Shown here in pieces: positions 10,831 to 23,879 of a stretch of DNA of 64,000 bases. Location of the stretch: the NCBI GenBank assembly GCA_019321725.1, contig CM033108.1, positions 7,210,060-7,274,059 of the forward strand. The letters run 5' to 3'. A program made the position numbers and the translations under genes. The notes below the pieces were generated by a model. That model saw nothing but the letters and a program-made list of their open reading frames with translations. It made no database searches and had not been told where the DNA came from. The stretch is from Paulownia fortunei. Taxonomy: Eukaryota > Streptophyta > Magnoliopsida > Lamiales > Paulowniaceae. Position 1 is the first letter of the stretch, and every line of letters starts with the position of its first letter.

Positions 10831-12310
10831 ATTAGTCCCCTCTCGCATGTGAGTCTTCGCATATATAATTAACCCCCATATTCACGGTGTATTGCTAATT
10901 AACATTTAAAATAACAATATTTTATTTAAAAAAATCCCATTTCATTAAAATGTGTATATACTTAGGAACTTTTTTCAATATAATAGATACACTTCTGAGT
11001 ATAAACAAAAGATGCCACAAAAAATACATATATATAAAAGTACAGAGTACTTGGATTGAGATAAAAAATTACATGTTGAATGACTAAAAACAGTTATTCA
11101 GGAGTGAGAGTAATTAGATTTTTTAATGCAATCTTAATTTTTTTCAAATTTCATAAATACTTGTTGATACTATTAAGATAAAACATCATCAAATGACATA
11201 TGATAATTCTTTCCTCATAATGGTGTTTATTATAGAAGTAAGAAATAAGAATTATGTATATAACTTGAATTGTCCAATGATTCTTATAATTTTAATTGGA
11301 TCCAAATATTGTATAGTTCAAGAATTCAAATATCCAATGCATATAATATATATATATATATATCAATTGTGATATTACAATAAGAAAGAAATAATATTAT
11401 TATAATTCATTAGTTATGAAATTTCATCATAAATAATTCATTGATAAGAAAGAAGCAATATAAGGTAGGTTACACCAAAAAAGAAAAAAGAAAAAAACAC
11501 ACACACGGTAGAAAATCAAATCACAAAAACAATAATAATTCATTTCTAAAAAGGAAATCTATAAGATTGTTTAAATTTATGAGATATGGATTGAGTCAAA
11601 CTGAGTAAGGTTGAAATTGATATTTTATAATCAAATTCAGTTTTAAACTCCAATTCTTAATGGGATTAGAATCTGCCAATGGTACACTTGTTAAAAAGTC
11701 AAGATACGAATACAAAATTAGAGTATTGATCGGTGGCATGATATCTTGAATTCAATCCTATTAAGATAGTGGATTATATCAATAAATTTAACCAGATTTG
11801 TTTAATTTTTGTATATGTAATGAATTTAGTGAACTATGACACTAATTCTTTTATTTTCTTACTAATATGTAAAATTTATCTTAGAAAATATATTAACACA
11901 TAGATTATCATTGTTAATGAATCTGTTTATAATATTTTTAAATTCAATAATCTAATTGAAAAATAATTTTCTATATATTATTTTAAGATCCATATATGTA
12001 ATTGGATCCATTTGAAATATTAAGGATGTGTTTGTTTCGCTTGTTCACATATTCAACTTTATTTCTCAATTTAGTGAGGCACTTGAATATCATTTAGAAA
12101 CTGAAGGAAGACCTTTAAGACAATTTTGAGAAAACTAAAATTGACATTCTTTTATGAAGAGACAACTTCTATGTGCATCATTGTCTATTTCACTCCTTAA
12201 TAGTGTTAAAAATTGTGCACTAAATTATTTTTGACATTAGATGATTGAATTGAATTTGGGTTGAAGGTGTACAATAAATCTCAAGTACAACTGAATTTGA
12301 GATAAAATGC
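10831..12310. other. AT-rich intergenic stretch, no gene seen
   Basis: No conserved frame is visible. A TA dinucleotide run lies at about 11343-11363. Nothing else could be identified. Confidence 0.5.
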
Positions 12311-12680
12311 GTACACTAACTGTTTGGTTTTATTTTCATGTTTTTATTGTTTTCAGGATTGAAAATATTTTCACTAGGTTTTTGTATAAAAATAAAAATA
12401 TGTTTGAATTAGTTATATTTTTATATTTACTATATATGTTTAGAAAAGAAAATGCATTTATTTTTTGGTGTTTTTCATATGAAAAGACAAAGACGTAAAA
12501 TATTAATAAATTTGAAAATAAATTTTATGGGTGTATGAAAAAACGTGAAACGTTAGTATACTCAAAATCAAATTTTAAAAATAAAATAAATTTTATTTCT
12601 AATGAAAATTGATCAAACAATATTTTCAGAATTTTAAATAATAGTAAAGATACCATTTGCAAACGAAAACAAACGGGCCT
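12311..12680. mobile_element. Possible hAT-type MITE
   Basis: The left end reads TGTTTGGTTTTATTTTC and the inverted right end reads CGTTTGTTTTCGTTTGC, and both arms continue with related text containing GAAAATATT. The size (about 370 bp), AT-richness and G(T)TTGTTT ends are typical of hAT-like MITEs. The ends are diverged and no target duplication was established. An open frame inside is not a protein of known type. Confidence 0.4.
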
Positions 12681-13995
12681 CAAGCACCATTTTTTTTTTT
12701 TCCTAAGCCAAATATTTAATTCCGAATCATCCAAATGTCCATCATATAAAATAAATAAGGTTAAAAGTCATTATTTAAAAACCATGGGTCATCTCCCTTA
12801 AGGTTTATATTTTTGTACCTCCCCTCTCATACTATCAAATCAAAAAATTTAAGGAACAAAAATTGACAAAAATTGTATTGAATGACCAAACCCTGGCCTA
12901 ATATATATGAAAACATTCCATCATTTTGAAAAAGATAATGGATAGTTACTTTTGAAATACATATATAAAAAATGAGAAATTCAAATTCAAACTTTGACCC
13001 GTTTTTGAGTGTATATAAAATATCTTAATTTAACACATGATAAAACATTATATTGTTTAAAAAAGAAATGAGGCAATATAAATTATATTGATTAATTTGT
13101 ATGAGAATTATAATTTAAAATTAATTTTTTTAAATGAATATTATATAAAAAATGAGATTAAATCGAATTTTATCATCTTCAATTACTAAAAAAATACAAA
13201 TTTTAATAAGAGAAAACAATGCATATTAATTGAAAAAACTTAGATTGAAATCCGATTTTAAACATAAGTAAAAGATCACTATTAAAGCTTAATCCATGTT
13301 TACTAAAACGAAAAGTATAAAACTTAATTGTGTATAAAATAAATATATATTTTTGAAAACGTAATGCGAGGTCATCTCTCAAACACACAATTAAAAAAAA
13401 AAAAAAATGAGGTTCAAATCTAAATTATGAAGATAAAAAATATAAAAGATAATTAATTATTTATGAAAAATAATGCATTTAAAAATAGCTCTTTTTTTCT
13501 TAAATATATGATTTATTGTATTATAAAAAAAATGGAATTAAATAATTCTCTCTCATTTCGTTTTAAAAATTACACAATTGAAATTTGTAAACTATTTACA
13601 ATTATAAAACTATATATAATTTGTATGTATAAAAATTAATCTACACTCTTTATGCCATTGAAAAGAACTTAAAATTTAAAATTTGGTATCACTTTTTATT
13701 TTTTATTTAATCTATAGTCATGAAAAAAACCTAAATTTAAAATTTGACATCATTTTTTTTTTCTTCTTAAAAAAAGTTATGCTGGTATTTTGAGAATTAT
13801 TTTTTTTTTCTCACTAAGTATAGGGATATGAGTGTTTTGATTTTTACGTAAAATATCATTAAAATCTTTGACCAAGTAATATTAAAGCAAAGGGAGGTGA
13901 ATGACCCAAATCTCAAGAGAGTTGGATGCAACGAATTTTTAAAAACCATTGACAAGTTTATAGTCAAGCCAAGCATAGAAAAAACAAATCCTAAT
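12681..13995. other. AT-rich intergenic stretch, no gene seen
   Basis: Dominated by A and T runs. The words CTTAAAATTTAAAATTTGGTATCA near 13670 are approximately repeated near 13730. No gene or element could be assigned. Confidence 0.45.
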
Positions 13996-14350
13996 GGAAT
14001 GTTTATTTTTATTTTAGGTGTTTTGAGGGAAGGTATTTCAGGGAAAGAAATTTTGGAATGAAAGAAATGATTGGTTTTATTTTGAAAAAATATTTTTTTA
14101 ATATAATTATCTTATCTTGTAAACTTTTCTTTGATACTTTTTTAATAAACTATATTGTATTTATTTAAATATAAAAAATAATATATATATATATATATAA
14201 TAACATAATAATTAGATAATATATCGATGTTGATGTATAAAGAGTTATATTTTATTTTAAAAAAATAAATTTATTTTTGAAGAAGTATAAATAAATGTAT
14301 TTTCTTTTCAAAGAAAAAAGACTTTCTCCCAAAATAAAAACAAACATTCC
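13996..14350. mobile_element. MITE with clear terminal inverted repeats
   Basis: The left end GGAATGTTTATTTTTATTTT matches the inverted right end GGAATGTTTGTTTTTATTTT with one difference. The flanks AATCCTAAT (left) and AATCTAAT (right, a few bases outside) look like a decayed target-site duplication. The 355-bp interior is AT-rich and non-coding. This is the form of a hAT-like MITE. Confidence 0.65.
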
Positions 14351-16681
14351 GTAAGAATCTAATTGCATTCAGTGCGGGTCAAATTCTGTTATGGGTAAAT
14401 AAGAATTATTTGATCAAGGAAACCCAACCCAATTCAAAAACACAATGAGCTTTACATCATAACCATAGGAAAAAAATTCTTGATAGACTATGCTAAGGTT
14501 CCTCTATTTGGTTCATTCTTGAAATTACACACAGCTTTGAGCTGATAGAATATATACAGAAGTGCTCTCTAAGATTCAACTTAACATAGTAGAATGTATC
14601 CATTCTGAACTTTCCCAACGTTAATTATTCTTTTTTTTTTCTTGTCCCTTTAGCAACTAACATGGCCTGCAATTGCATTAATTATTCAGTCTTAACCTTG
14701 CTTCCTCCCTACTCCCATTCTTAACCTTACTTCATTCTTCATATATTTGTTAATAACTTTATAAGATGCCGTAAATTATTTGATAAAAAATTTAATAAAT
14801 GAGTTTATAATCATCCAAAATAAAATGTTAGGATCGTATAATCTCCTTTAGAAAAAGTAAAAGGTTCTCATTTATTTTTAAGATTTTATTATACTCTTTT
14901 AATTTTGACTTTTTAGTCATAAAATTGACATTATTAATATCATATAAACTTCATAATCTTATTATATTCAAACATTTCACCATTTTTATTTGTTAATATT
15001 AAATTTAATATATTATAAATTTAAAAAATATATTATAAAACGTGAAATTTGTTATATCTTTTAAACTAAGTTTAGCCAAATACTTTTTAAGTGTGTGTTT
15101 GACTGAAATTTATAAATTCTACAAAATATTTGAGAGGTTATAAAATGTTAAAAAATATTTACAAAACGAGTTTATAATTCTAAAAATAAGATACTATAAT
15201 CTTATAAACTTTTTAAAAAGTAAGAAGACCCCAATGTTTAAGATGTATACACTCCTTTGATAATTTTAATTCTAAAATTGACATTATTAATGTTTTATAA
15301 ATTCCATAATTTTATTTTAAATTACTAATGCTTAATTCTATTTTTTCCTGATATGCGATCTCATTTTCATTCAATTAAAAAAAAAAAAGTTAAATGAATC
15401 TTTTGACAAGTAAACCCACCTTGTCAGACTAGACCCCAAAGTGAACATTCTTTTGACAATTAAACAACAATTATCTTCTCAGAAGACAGATCTGACACTT
15501 ACAGCACGTTTATCTAAAAGTATCTTACAAATTTTATATCTTATAATCCATCATATATTAATTTATTTTTAAAACACTCTCATTTTAAAAACAAAAACAA
15601 AATCTACAAGTGTTAAATAAATTAAAATCATAAACCTTATTTATACTATATTAATAATAATTATTACATAATTAATATGATCAAAACTAAATATTATATT
15701 ACAATTTTAAAATACTTTATATTAAGAACTTATAAAATCCTAAGATGTCCTAAAAATATTACCAAAGAGTAACACTCATCTTATAAGCTAGCAAACATGT
15801 TAAAGAACTCATAAGAACACACCTCTCAATCTATTTCTTCAATTTACAGCCTTTCTTAAACTGCAGTTCTTGAACCAATTTTACCAAGTGAAACTTCCAA
15901 CGCTGAATTATCAACTTACCGCAAAGTTCTGGTTGTAGGTTATTTAGCAAAGCATTTTGGACTTGGGGAGTGATTGATATACATGAATGGAATCAATGGA
16001 ATCAAATAGGAAACAAATGATGATGAGAAAGGACCAATCCCTACGCTGGGCATGTATAAGGAATGAAAAAAAAAATAAAACATTCTAATTTCTAGTAATT
16101 AGAAATGAATTATAGAAATGAAATGAAATTATTTTTAAATTACTAAATTACCTTTCAATAAAAAAATTCTAAAATTATATTATTATATAATACATCGTGC
16201 ACAGTTATGATTTTAGGGAGGAATGACAGGCCCCATACTTTTGGGAATGTTCATTCCTATGGAAATAAAGATTTCAAACATTCAATTATACCAACATGTA
16301 ATTGAAAATGGACTCAAAAATGTTGATTCTATTTTCACTTCATTCCTGCACACCAATCATGCCGTTACGAGTACAGTAACAGAATCTAAAATCATCAGGG
16401 GGCCTAACTGGTGAAAAAATACTTCTCTAACTTTGAGGAAATATTCACCATGCCAAAAGTAAGAATACTTCATTCAAATCTATATAAACACAAGCCAAAA
16501 AATTGGATAAAGTTAAAATAGATAGTGTGTTTGATAACTGGAAACAAACTTCTTATCTTACAGAATCTGAAATGGTAGCATGGACAAGATCTTCCATCCA
16601 GTTCTGTACCTTGTCAAACTTTCATGCCAATAAAAGGGGCACTTTTCACATGTATACTATAGCCTTGGCAGCTTTTATAGA
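14351..16681. other. AT-rich intergenic stretch and LSM4 3' flank
   Basis: No gene was found between the MITE and the LSM4 stop codon. Two low-confidence MITE-like pieces are visible: 15500-15790, whose ends resemble each other in inverted orientation with TTTTATA...TTATAA words, and 16045-16370, with GGAATGAA at both inverted ends. The latter lies close to the end of LSM4 and could supply part of its 3' UTR. Confidence 0.4.
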
Positions 16682-19600
16682 TCAGCCGCGTCCGCTACCC
16701 CCACCTGTTATCAAGATTTGATTCACAAATTATATCATGCGCTAACAAGAGGCAGCCCTTCACTGCAACTGAAATTTAAAAGTTGAAAAAACGAAATGAA
16801 AAGGAGCACACAAATTATCTGTTACAATATCGGTTTCCAGATAAATTAATTGTGGTTGCGTCCTAAATCTTAAGTATCAAGATGGAAGGCTTCTTGTGCA
16901 AATTTAATGATATGCTTTGAAAAACTTTCCTACAAGGGGGAGGTGCTCATGACAATGCAATTTTCAGCACTTGGTTCATGTAGAACTACTGACTATCATC
17001 CATAACTGAATGATAGAGATATTTGAGCTTGAGAATAGCATCTATGGAAAACACGACGAGCATCTTATAACCCCAGCATGGTGGGCTTTTGCTGTATACC
17101 TCATGCAATGAGAGTTATAGCAAATTAAAGTACGATTTTCATTCCTTGTTCATGGTAAAGAGGCATATCCAAGATTTGCCTGTATAAAGGGAGTGCCTCA
17201 ATGGAAAGAATGGTTAGGACGACGGAGTGGACAGGATGGTTGAGGCATTAGCATATTCAAATTCGTTAGCCAAATAATTATTGAACTTTATAAAGGTAAA
17301 GAGGATCCAGTAGACTGAAACAAACGAGCCTGCAGGGGCCTTCTAAGTTCCAATGTGGAAAATGAAATCATTGGGACTAGGTTTTTGGTAGAGCATTCAA
17401 TAATGCAAAACAATTAAAAAACTATGTATAAAACAAGCCCACAGGCCTTCTAACTACCAATGGGGAAAAGGAAATAATTAGAGCTTTGTATTTTGTCTAA
17501 CATTCAATAATGTAAGATTAATTGAAAATCTCTTTTAAATTGAATCTTTGTAGAAGTTGCTTATGCAATGACTAAGGAAATTGATCTGGCATCGTCTTTT
17601 TTTTCCCCTGTCAAAAGTCATAATCCTAAATGATCAAGCAATGCTTTATTTTGGAATGTCATTTAAATATTTCAATAGCTAAAACCTAAATCCGCTGTTC
17701 CACTTCTCTCTATTCCTTCGCTTTTATATTTCTCTATTTCTTTTTCCCTCAATGAGTTGCCACCAACTGGTCCAAAATCTATAGTTATCCACACCACTAC
17801 TACCCAATCTTCCAGCTCAATTAGTCACGGCAGAAAACATTTAGGAAAAAAAAAATGTAAATTTATACCTCTGTTGCCAGAAGATTTGCTGCCAGACACA
17901 CCCTTTCCACGGCCCCCACCTTTAGAACCTCCATCATCTATACCGCGCCCAATTCCTTTTGACGGTCTTCCAGCAGCACTGTCATCTCTGCCTCTTCCTC
18001 TTCCACGTCCAACTCCAGGTGGTTTTCTATCTGAATTTATTAAAAAAATATAACATTAACATATTATCATGTTTCTAAATCAGTGAAAAGCAAGTAGTGC
18101 TGCAATGATCGTTTGAAGCATCTGCTAGCATCTATAGCACAAACTTCTCCCGGTGAACCTTTTACACAAAAGTATAATATCAGCAATCCCTTAAGAAAAC
18201 ATCATAGAGGTAAATACAATTCTTTAATTCTCAACATTTCATTATGGAAAGCAGCTTTTCAAAAATGTCCTAAATCTTAACAACCTAAAACACTTTTAAG
18301 AAAAATGTACATATATCATTCAGCCCATTCCTCCCCACAACAATGGAAGAATTTACCAAATAATGAAAGGTTCAATTAATACAAGCATTTTCATGCTTTG
18401 GCCACAGTGAATATGCCAACACAAATTAATCACTTAGAAAAAAACTGAAAGCGTATCATTAAATTCTGGATCATTGAAGATCTAAAGGTCAGATGAACAG
18501 GTTTGAAATCCATAACAGTCATATCCTAAAACATTAGGTAGAAAAATAGGGCTTCAGACCCACTGCCTGTTCGATGGCAATGCCACAAAGCTTATAATCT
18601 TTGTATCATTCATGCACACAGGAAATTAAAAGAAACTGGCATCCACCACTTATCTGTACCTCAGATCAAACCAAAGCTGTTATTAGGAAAAACCTATGGG
18701 GCAGCTATCTGGATTCAGGTAAAGTTCATTCCTAGGGGAGCCATAGTTCTTTATTCATCAGCTCCCTTGATACAAAACCCTTGCCATTGACATCTCTGTT
18801 GCGTTAAACACTGCCCACAAAGCCCACTCAGCCCAAAATATTGAATGCTTTAGTATTGACAATGAAAAACATGTAGTGTGCAAGTGGCTGAAGCTAGCAA
18901 CCGTGAAGAATGGTGGAAGTGGAGAGGTGGGACAAGTGGTAGGAGTGGAAGGTGGAGGTAAGGGGAGAAAGAGCAGATGGAGTCAATTAGGCGACTTGAT
19001 GATCGTAAAACTTTGTTTAACTCAATCTCATTCAACTGCCCCGTTAACCCATTTCCAGGCCATCATGAAATTGTCTGCCACAGCATTTTGCAAATCATTT
19101 TACACCTAAACCATTTTTAAGGGACAATTCACACAAACCAGCATTTCCATTGGACATCCTGGGTGAAAGCCACAGGTCCTAGTCCAGTTTACCAGCCTAA
19201 AGCAGATCATGACATGATGATTTGTACATACTATTGCCCTATCTGAAGTTCTTTGCTGGAGTAAATCATTTTCAAGTATCAAACCTATACTGAACTGAAA
19301 AACAACCTTTACACAACTGAAAAACAACTTTTACGGCTGGATCAATTCCACACTACGCATAGAAAAGCATCATGTTTCTGGAAGTGCAAGATTAAAATTA
19401 TAATGCCTCTGTCAAGAAGTAAATGCTCCTAGGACGTCCACATATAATGTTCCATTTCCTAAAATAGAAAGTTTATTTCTAAATCTCATTTACATTCAAA
19501 GTAATGGTGCATGCCACTAATTTTCAACCCCTACTTTTAGGGCAAAATGCTAAAGACACAGAAAAATCTCACCTTTTAAACACTATCTATAGATACGTAC

Positions 19601-22364
19601 AAATTCAAACTAGGACTTCCAATTCGGGGAGGGAAAACCACAACTGAGTTTAAGATCATTATAGTAGGATCTCTACAGTAACTATGCAGCCACTCAAAGA
19701 TGATCATGTCTAAAAAGACACTTAGAAGTCAGACTCAAAAATCATGACAAATAGCAATTATCCTGAAGTAAGCTTGAAACTGAGATCAGATTCCCCAAGC
19801 TCCAAGATGACTAGTATCAGAAAACCGCGCACAAAGAGAACCAAGGGATATTCATATCGAATGAGCTTTTTATTTATTGCAAAACATCCAAAATATTCAT
19901 AATAACATTTGACACCTGAACGACTCTTTGTTTCTTCCTGAACTTTATCAATGACCTAGAAAGAATTAAAAAATGAAGTTTTTTAAAAAAACAAGGCATT
20001 ATAAACATATAGGACAATAGGAACAAAAGCAACGGCAAAGAAAGTAGAGGACTGTTTGCATACAGTCAATTGAAATTTTAAATCACTTTAGACTTATTCC
20101 AACTAGCAAATGGAAGCGAGATAATAAACTATCAAGGCCAGACACCATATAAAGGCTGCATTGCGAGCGTTAGGAAAAAAAAAAAAAAAAAAGAAAGGAA
20201 GAAAGAAAAGAAAGACAGAAAAGTTCAAGCAAAAAGGCCCTGGTCAGCTAGTAACCAATCCCTGTTTTCATCGTCAGATGGATGCACTTCAACAAATGGT
20301 GTCTCATAGAGGCTTGTGTCACTGCAAAGAAGCAGAAAAAACTAAAAGGCCACCAAAGTACAGTTGACAAAAGCTAATACAGACAAGGCCTTTCGGAGCA
20401 CATCAATGTCTGATTTGGCTAAGGTACATCATTCCAGAGCAATGCAAGGGCAATCAAAAATAAAGACTTTAAACAAAAGTTGTAAGCTAATCTTGACATA
20501 GTCAGTTCCTACAATGGAATAAGCATAAAATTCCAACAAAATTCTAGCTTAAATAGTAATAAGCATCAGTAGCAGAGGATCACTGAACTTTCAATTGTTT
20601 CAGCTATTCGTTCCACCAGAGCAAAGCCAAAGAACTTGAGACATGGAATCATTGAATTTAATAAGTTCTCACCAGCGATATAATGATTGGGACATACATG
20701 AAGCCTGACACCTTACCCCACCCACCCACCCACCCACCCCACAAATAAAAAGAAAGAAAAACACCCCTTGATATAACTCACAGATGTAAGACGGGTGCTT
20801 GGTCTTTGTAAAAGGGCTGCTCCCCTTTGAATACCAACTAATGAAATTTCATTAAAAAAGGACATTTTACTCGTAAATGATAGACATAAACTAATTGCGG
20901 TTTCTAATCATTGCTCCAGTTATATGTGACTTTGCAAACTACAAATCCAAATGTCCACCAAGAAGACTTTAGATAACAATTCTCTCAGATGAAAGCTTTA
21001 GATCAATTGCAAGTAAACCAAGGAGTATTGAGTCCTTCTATATCCCAGATTACCCACTTCATTGCGTCTCAGCCACAATAAAGTAGATGAAGTCTAGGAT
21101 ACTTGTCGTTATAGAGCTGTTTGTCCAGGAAATTAGCAGAAAATTGATATCCAAGTGCAACATATGGATGGCGTAAGCATGTGAATATGACCTAAGAAGA
21201 ATGTAGCACAAATGTACTTCACGCAAAATTAAAATGGTGAGCCTACCTCATCGGGGACTCGGAGGTACTTAATGGTATTCCCACGGATGTAACATTCTGG
21301 CATCCTCCAAAATCTATCTCCATCCTACAATCATCATTGGCTTTGAGCGCAACCACACTTGATAAATACCAAACTATAAAATGAGATAAAGCATATGTTT
21401 ACGTATAATTATGAGTAAACATTACCTTTGAGGTACAGATGACTTCACGAAGATGAATATTCATCCAAGTATCACAATTAACCAAATGCCCATTATAAGT
21501 TTCCCCATTTTTTAGCTCCACCAACTGCCACCGATAACAATCATTGCACATGAAGGGCAGTATAAGTAGCCGCATAAAGATATAATGTGTACATAAAAAC
21601 CATTCAGACTTGCAAACAAAATTTTAACCAGTTCAGTCAAGCATACCATGGGATGCTATGATAATAATGATCAAAAGGGGGAAACAGAAATTCTATTGAT
21701 CTTGACACATGCATTCCATCGGTTGAATCAATATCTTCATGCTTAACTTTCTTTGTTTAGCTAACAACCTAGGCATAATTCTGGTAAAGTTTCACTTAAT
21801 CTATTCTGAAGCACTATTACTGTTGATTCTTAACTTTCTTTGTTTTTAGCTAACAACCTATGCATAATTTAGTAAAGATTCACTTAAATCTATTCTGAAG
21901 TACTATTATTGTTGATTGTGTGGTGGGTGCTTTTTCATTTTATTTTTACTATTGAATTCTTTCTTTCTGGCGCTGGCAACAGAGATTAGAATAACAAAAA
22001 TGAAATAAGCAGCGGACAACGAGCTCAATAAGATTTTCACGGAGAGTTAATTTTTTTTCTTATTGTCCCTTACAGAATCATTTTACCAGCTTTACATAAT
22101 CTGACTGTAATTAAAATCCTAGCCGGAGGCATTGGCTTTTTATTTCGCATTTGGTTTCACCATCCTAACAGACAACAAGAGAGAGAGAGAGAGAGGAGAG
22201 AAAATTTACCATGGGATGCCCTTGTGCAGTCTTGAGTAGTGAAAGCGGCAGCTACAAAATGCTAAAAGAACAAAAACAAACCTCGGAGTTCAAAATCAAA
22301 GTAGAATTCCAAACGAAAGAAGAAAGCCCTTAATGTATTGTAACTTCAGCATTAAATATACCAT
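16682..22364 (-). CDS. LSM4: LSM4, U6 snRNA-associated Sm-like protein
   Basis: LSM4 belongs to the nuclear LSM2-8 ring, which binds the U6 snRNA 3' end, and to the cytoplasmic LSM1-7 ring of mRNA decapping. Coding exons on the minus strand: 22364-22362 (ATG only), 22251-22210, 21524-21426, 21324-21247, 19955-19916, 18030-17869 and 16704-16682; all introns are GT-AG and the phases agree, giving 447 nt or 148 aa, the usual plant length. The N-terminus reads [14 protein letters not shown]. Sm1 covers about residues 16-48 ([22 protein letters not shown]) and Sm2 about 57-72 ([12 protein letters not shown]). After residue 90 comes an RG/GRG-rich tail ([11 protein letters not shown]) ending GSGRG; in Arabidopsis this type of tail is a PRMT5 methylation substrate. 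The last exon is only 23 nt and its acceptor has a weak pyrimidine tract, so it is the least certain one. Intron 3 has a GA run at 22178-22200 near its donor. Confidence 0.95.
17757..18053 (+). other. Antisense open frame over LSM4 exon 7 (not a gene)
   Basis: A 98-codon plus-strand frame rich in proline is open here only because it is the reverse of the glycine/arginine-rich LSM4 tail. I list it because it could be mistaken for a gene. No promoter or protein family supports it. Confidence 0.8.
20715..20740 (-). repeat. (GGGT)n tract in LSM4 intron
   Basis: The plus strand has CCCCACCCACCC repeats, so the LSM4 pre-mRNA would carry successive GGGT units. Six G-tracts separated by single T residues satisfy the usual G-quadruplex pattern. 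The tract lies inside the intron between coding exons 21324-21247 and 19955-19916. Confidence 0.8.
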
Positions 22365-22402
22365 TTTTGGATAATACAAGGTCACACAAAAATTACCCGG
22401 GC
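22362..22402 (-). other. LSM4: LSM4 start-codon micro-exon
   Basis: A 41-nt exon is bounded by an acceptor after TTTCTTTTTGCAG and a donor ATG|GTATAT. The initiator ATG is its last three bases. The next exon begins directly with the leucine codon CTG. The upstream untranslated exon ends near 22653-22658. Confidence 0.75.
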
Positions 22403-22653
22403 CTGCAAAAAGAAACAGAATAAAAATCAATCAAATATCTATAAAAAAAAAAAACAAGTAATAAACAAATGACTTCCAGTACCATAATCAGAGGGGAAAA
22501 CAGGAAAAAAAAAATGAGCTTCTTGTTAAATATGGCAGCGCAAAGATTCTTGTACTAGTTTACAGAACTCTATAACTCTTTCAAAAGTAAAACAACATAT
22601 AATAAAAAATAAATAGATGAATAAACTATGAGGCTGATGATGAAGATCGTACC

Positions 22654-22740
22654 TTACTTGATTTTTCTCTCCGTTCTTCAGACAACCAAAGCATCAAACA
22701 AACCCCATAAGCAAAGAGGGATGCTGTGATGGCGAGTCAT
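22654..22740 (-). other. LSM4: LSM4 5' untranslated exon with possible uORF
   Basis: The minus strand reads through GAACGGAGAGAAAAATCAA and then either of two overlapping donors, A|GTAAGG or G|GTACGA (exon end 22658 or 22653). If transcription starts above 22740 the exon contains a 20-codon uORF, ATG at 22740-22738 and TGA at 22680-22678. The transcription start is not known. Confidence 0.5.
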
Positions 22741-22820
22741 TTCAGAGGACAGAAGGTTTAGTAATTTGTATAATATGATATTTTCTATTATACCCCTGAT
22801 CTATTCGATTTTTCATACAT

Positions 22821-22827
22821 AGGCCCA
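22821..22827 (-). promoter_or_regulatory. Site II-like element (TGGGCC) upstream of LSM4
   Basis: The minus strand reads TTGGGCCTATG about 85 bases above the untranslated exon. TGGGCC/T elements (TCP-type site II) are common in plant housekeeping promoters for ribosomal and RNA-processing genes. TA-rich motifs (GGTATAATAG) lie between it and the exon. Confidence 0.4.
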
Positions 22828-22859
22828 ACCTTTTTCAGTTTTCACAATTTTTGTCCACA

Positions 22860-23879
22860 GAAAAGCGATAAAGCATAAGAATGTAAGCATTGAGAAGCAT
22901 GTGGTTACAATTTTTATAAGTACACTTCATAGTAATAAAATTAGCCAATTTTTTTAAATAATGCAAATAATACTTGATACTTTTATGACATGTTACTAAA
23001 ATTGTTCCGTGACAAAATCCTTTCGTATTTATTAATTATTGGAGATAAATACTTTATACTAATTCTTTTTTTTATTTTTTATTACATAATTAACTATACA
23101 AAAATTTATTGAATATTATATTTTTTATTGACATTTTCAAACATGAATACAGTATAGTCATAAAAATATATAGGTTGTGTTTATCTATATTTTTTGGATT
23201 AGAATAATAATTTATGGTCAATTTGGTTATAATTATATACGAGATTTTTTTTTTTTTTTTTTTTTTTTTGAACTACCCTAAATAATATTCGATTTATAAG
23301 TTTTAAGACTAAAAATTATTCCCTTTCAGATTATGTGATTTTTGTATTCTCAATGTAAACCATTGTGTCTCATGTAATTAATTAAGAGTTCCCTTCATAA
23401 TTTTTTTGTAACAGTTAAATATCTAATCTAGAATAAAGGGACCAACCCCTTGGTTAATTTTCTTTCTCTCATGAAAACGCACTCGCATATCGTTGAAGCG
23501 TGCTTTTGCCAATTATAAGCCATTATATTGTACTAAATCGTTATAACACAAAGTTTGCTGTTGGAACTTCAAAAACTAGAATTGGTGTAATTTTAAAAAA
23601 TAATAATAATAAATGGAAGAATGTTATTAATAAAAAAAAACTAAAATAAAAAAAATGGTCAATTTGATTTTTAAGAGAATAATCAAAACTCTTTTAAATG
23701 TACATAGGAGAACCTCACAAACTCTGTAGGTTATTTTTCTAACCTTCGAACTTGTGATACCCCAATAAGAGATATAAATTTATAAAAAAATTATTTATTT
23801 ATTTTGATTGTAAAACTATTAGATCTAGTTGGAAATTTCATATTTTTTAGGGTCAAAGCTGATATTTCAAAAAATCTCA
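22860..23879. other. AT-rich intergenic stretch, no gene seen
   Basis: Contains a poly-T run at about 23245-23269. No frame with recognisable similarity; the region is likely retroelement debris. Confidence 0.45.
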
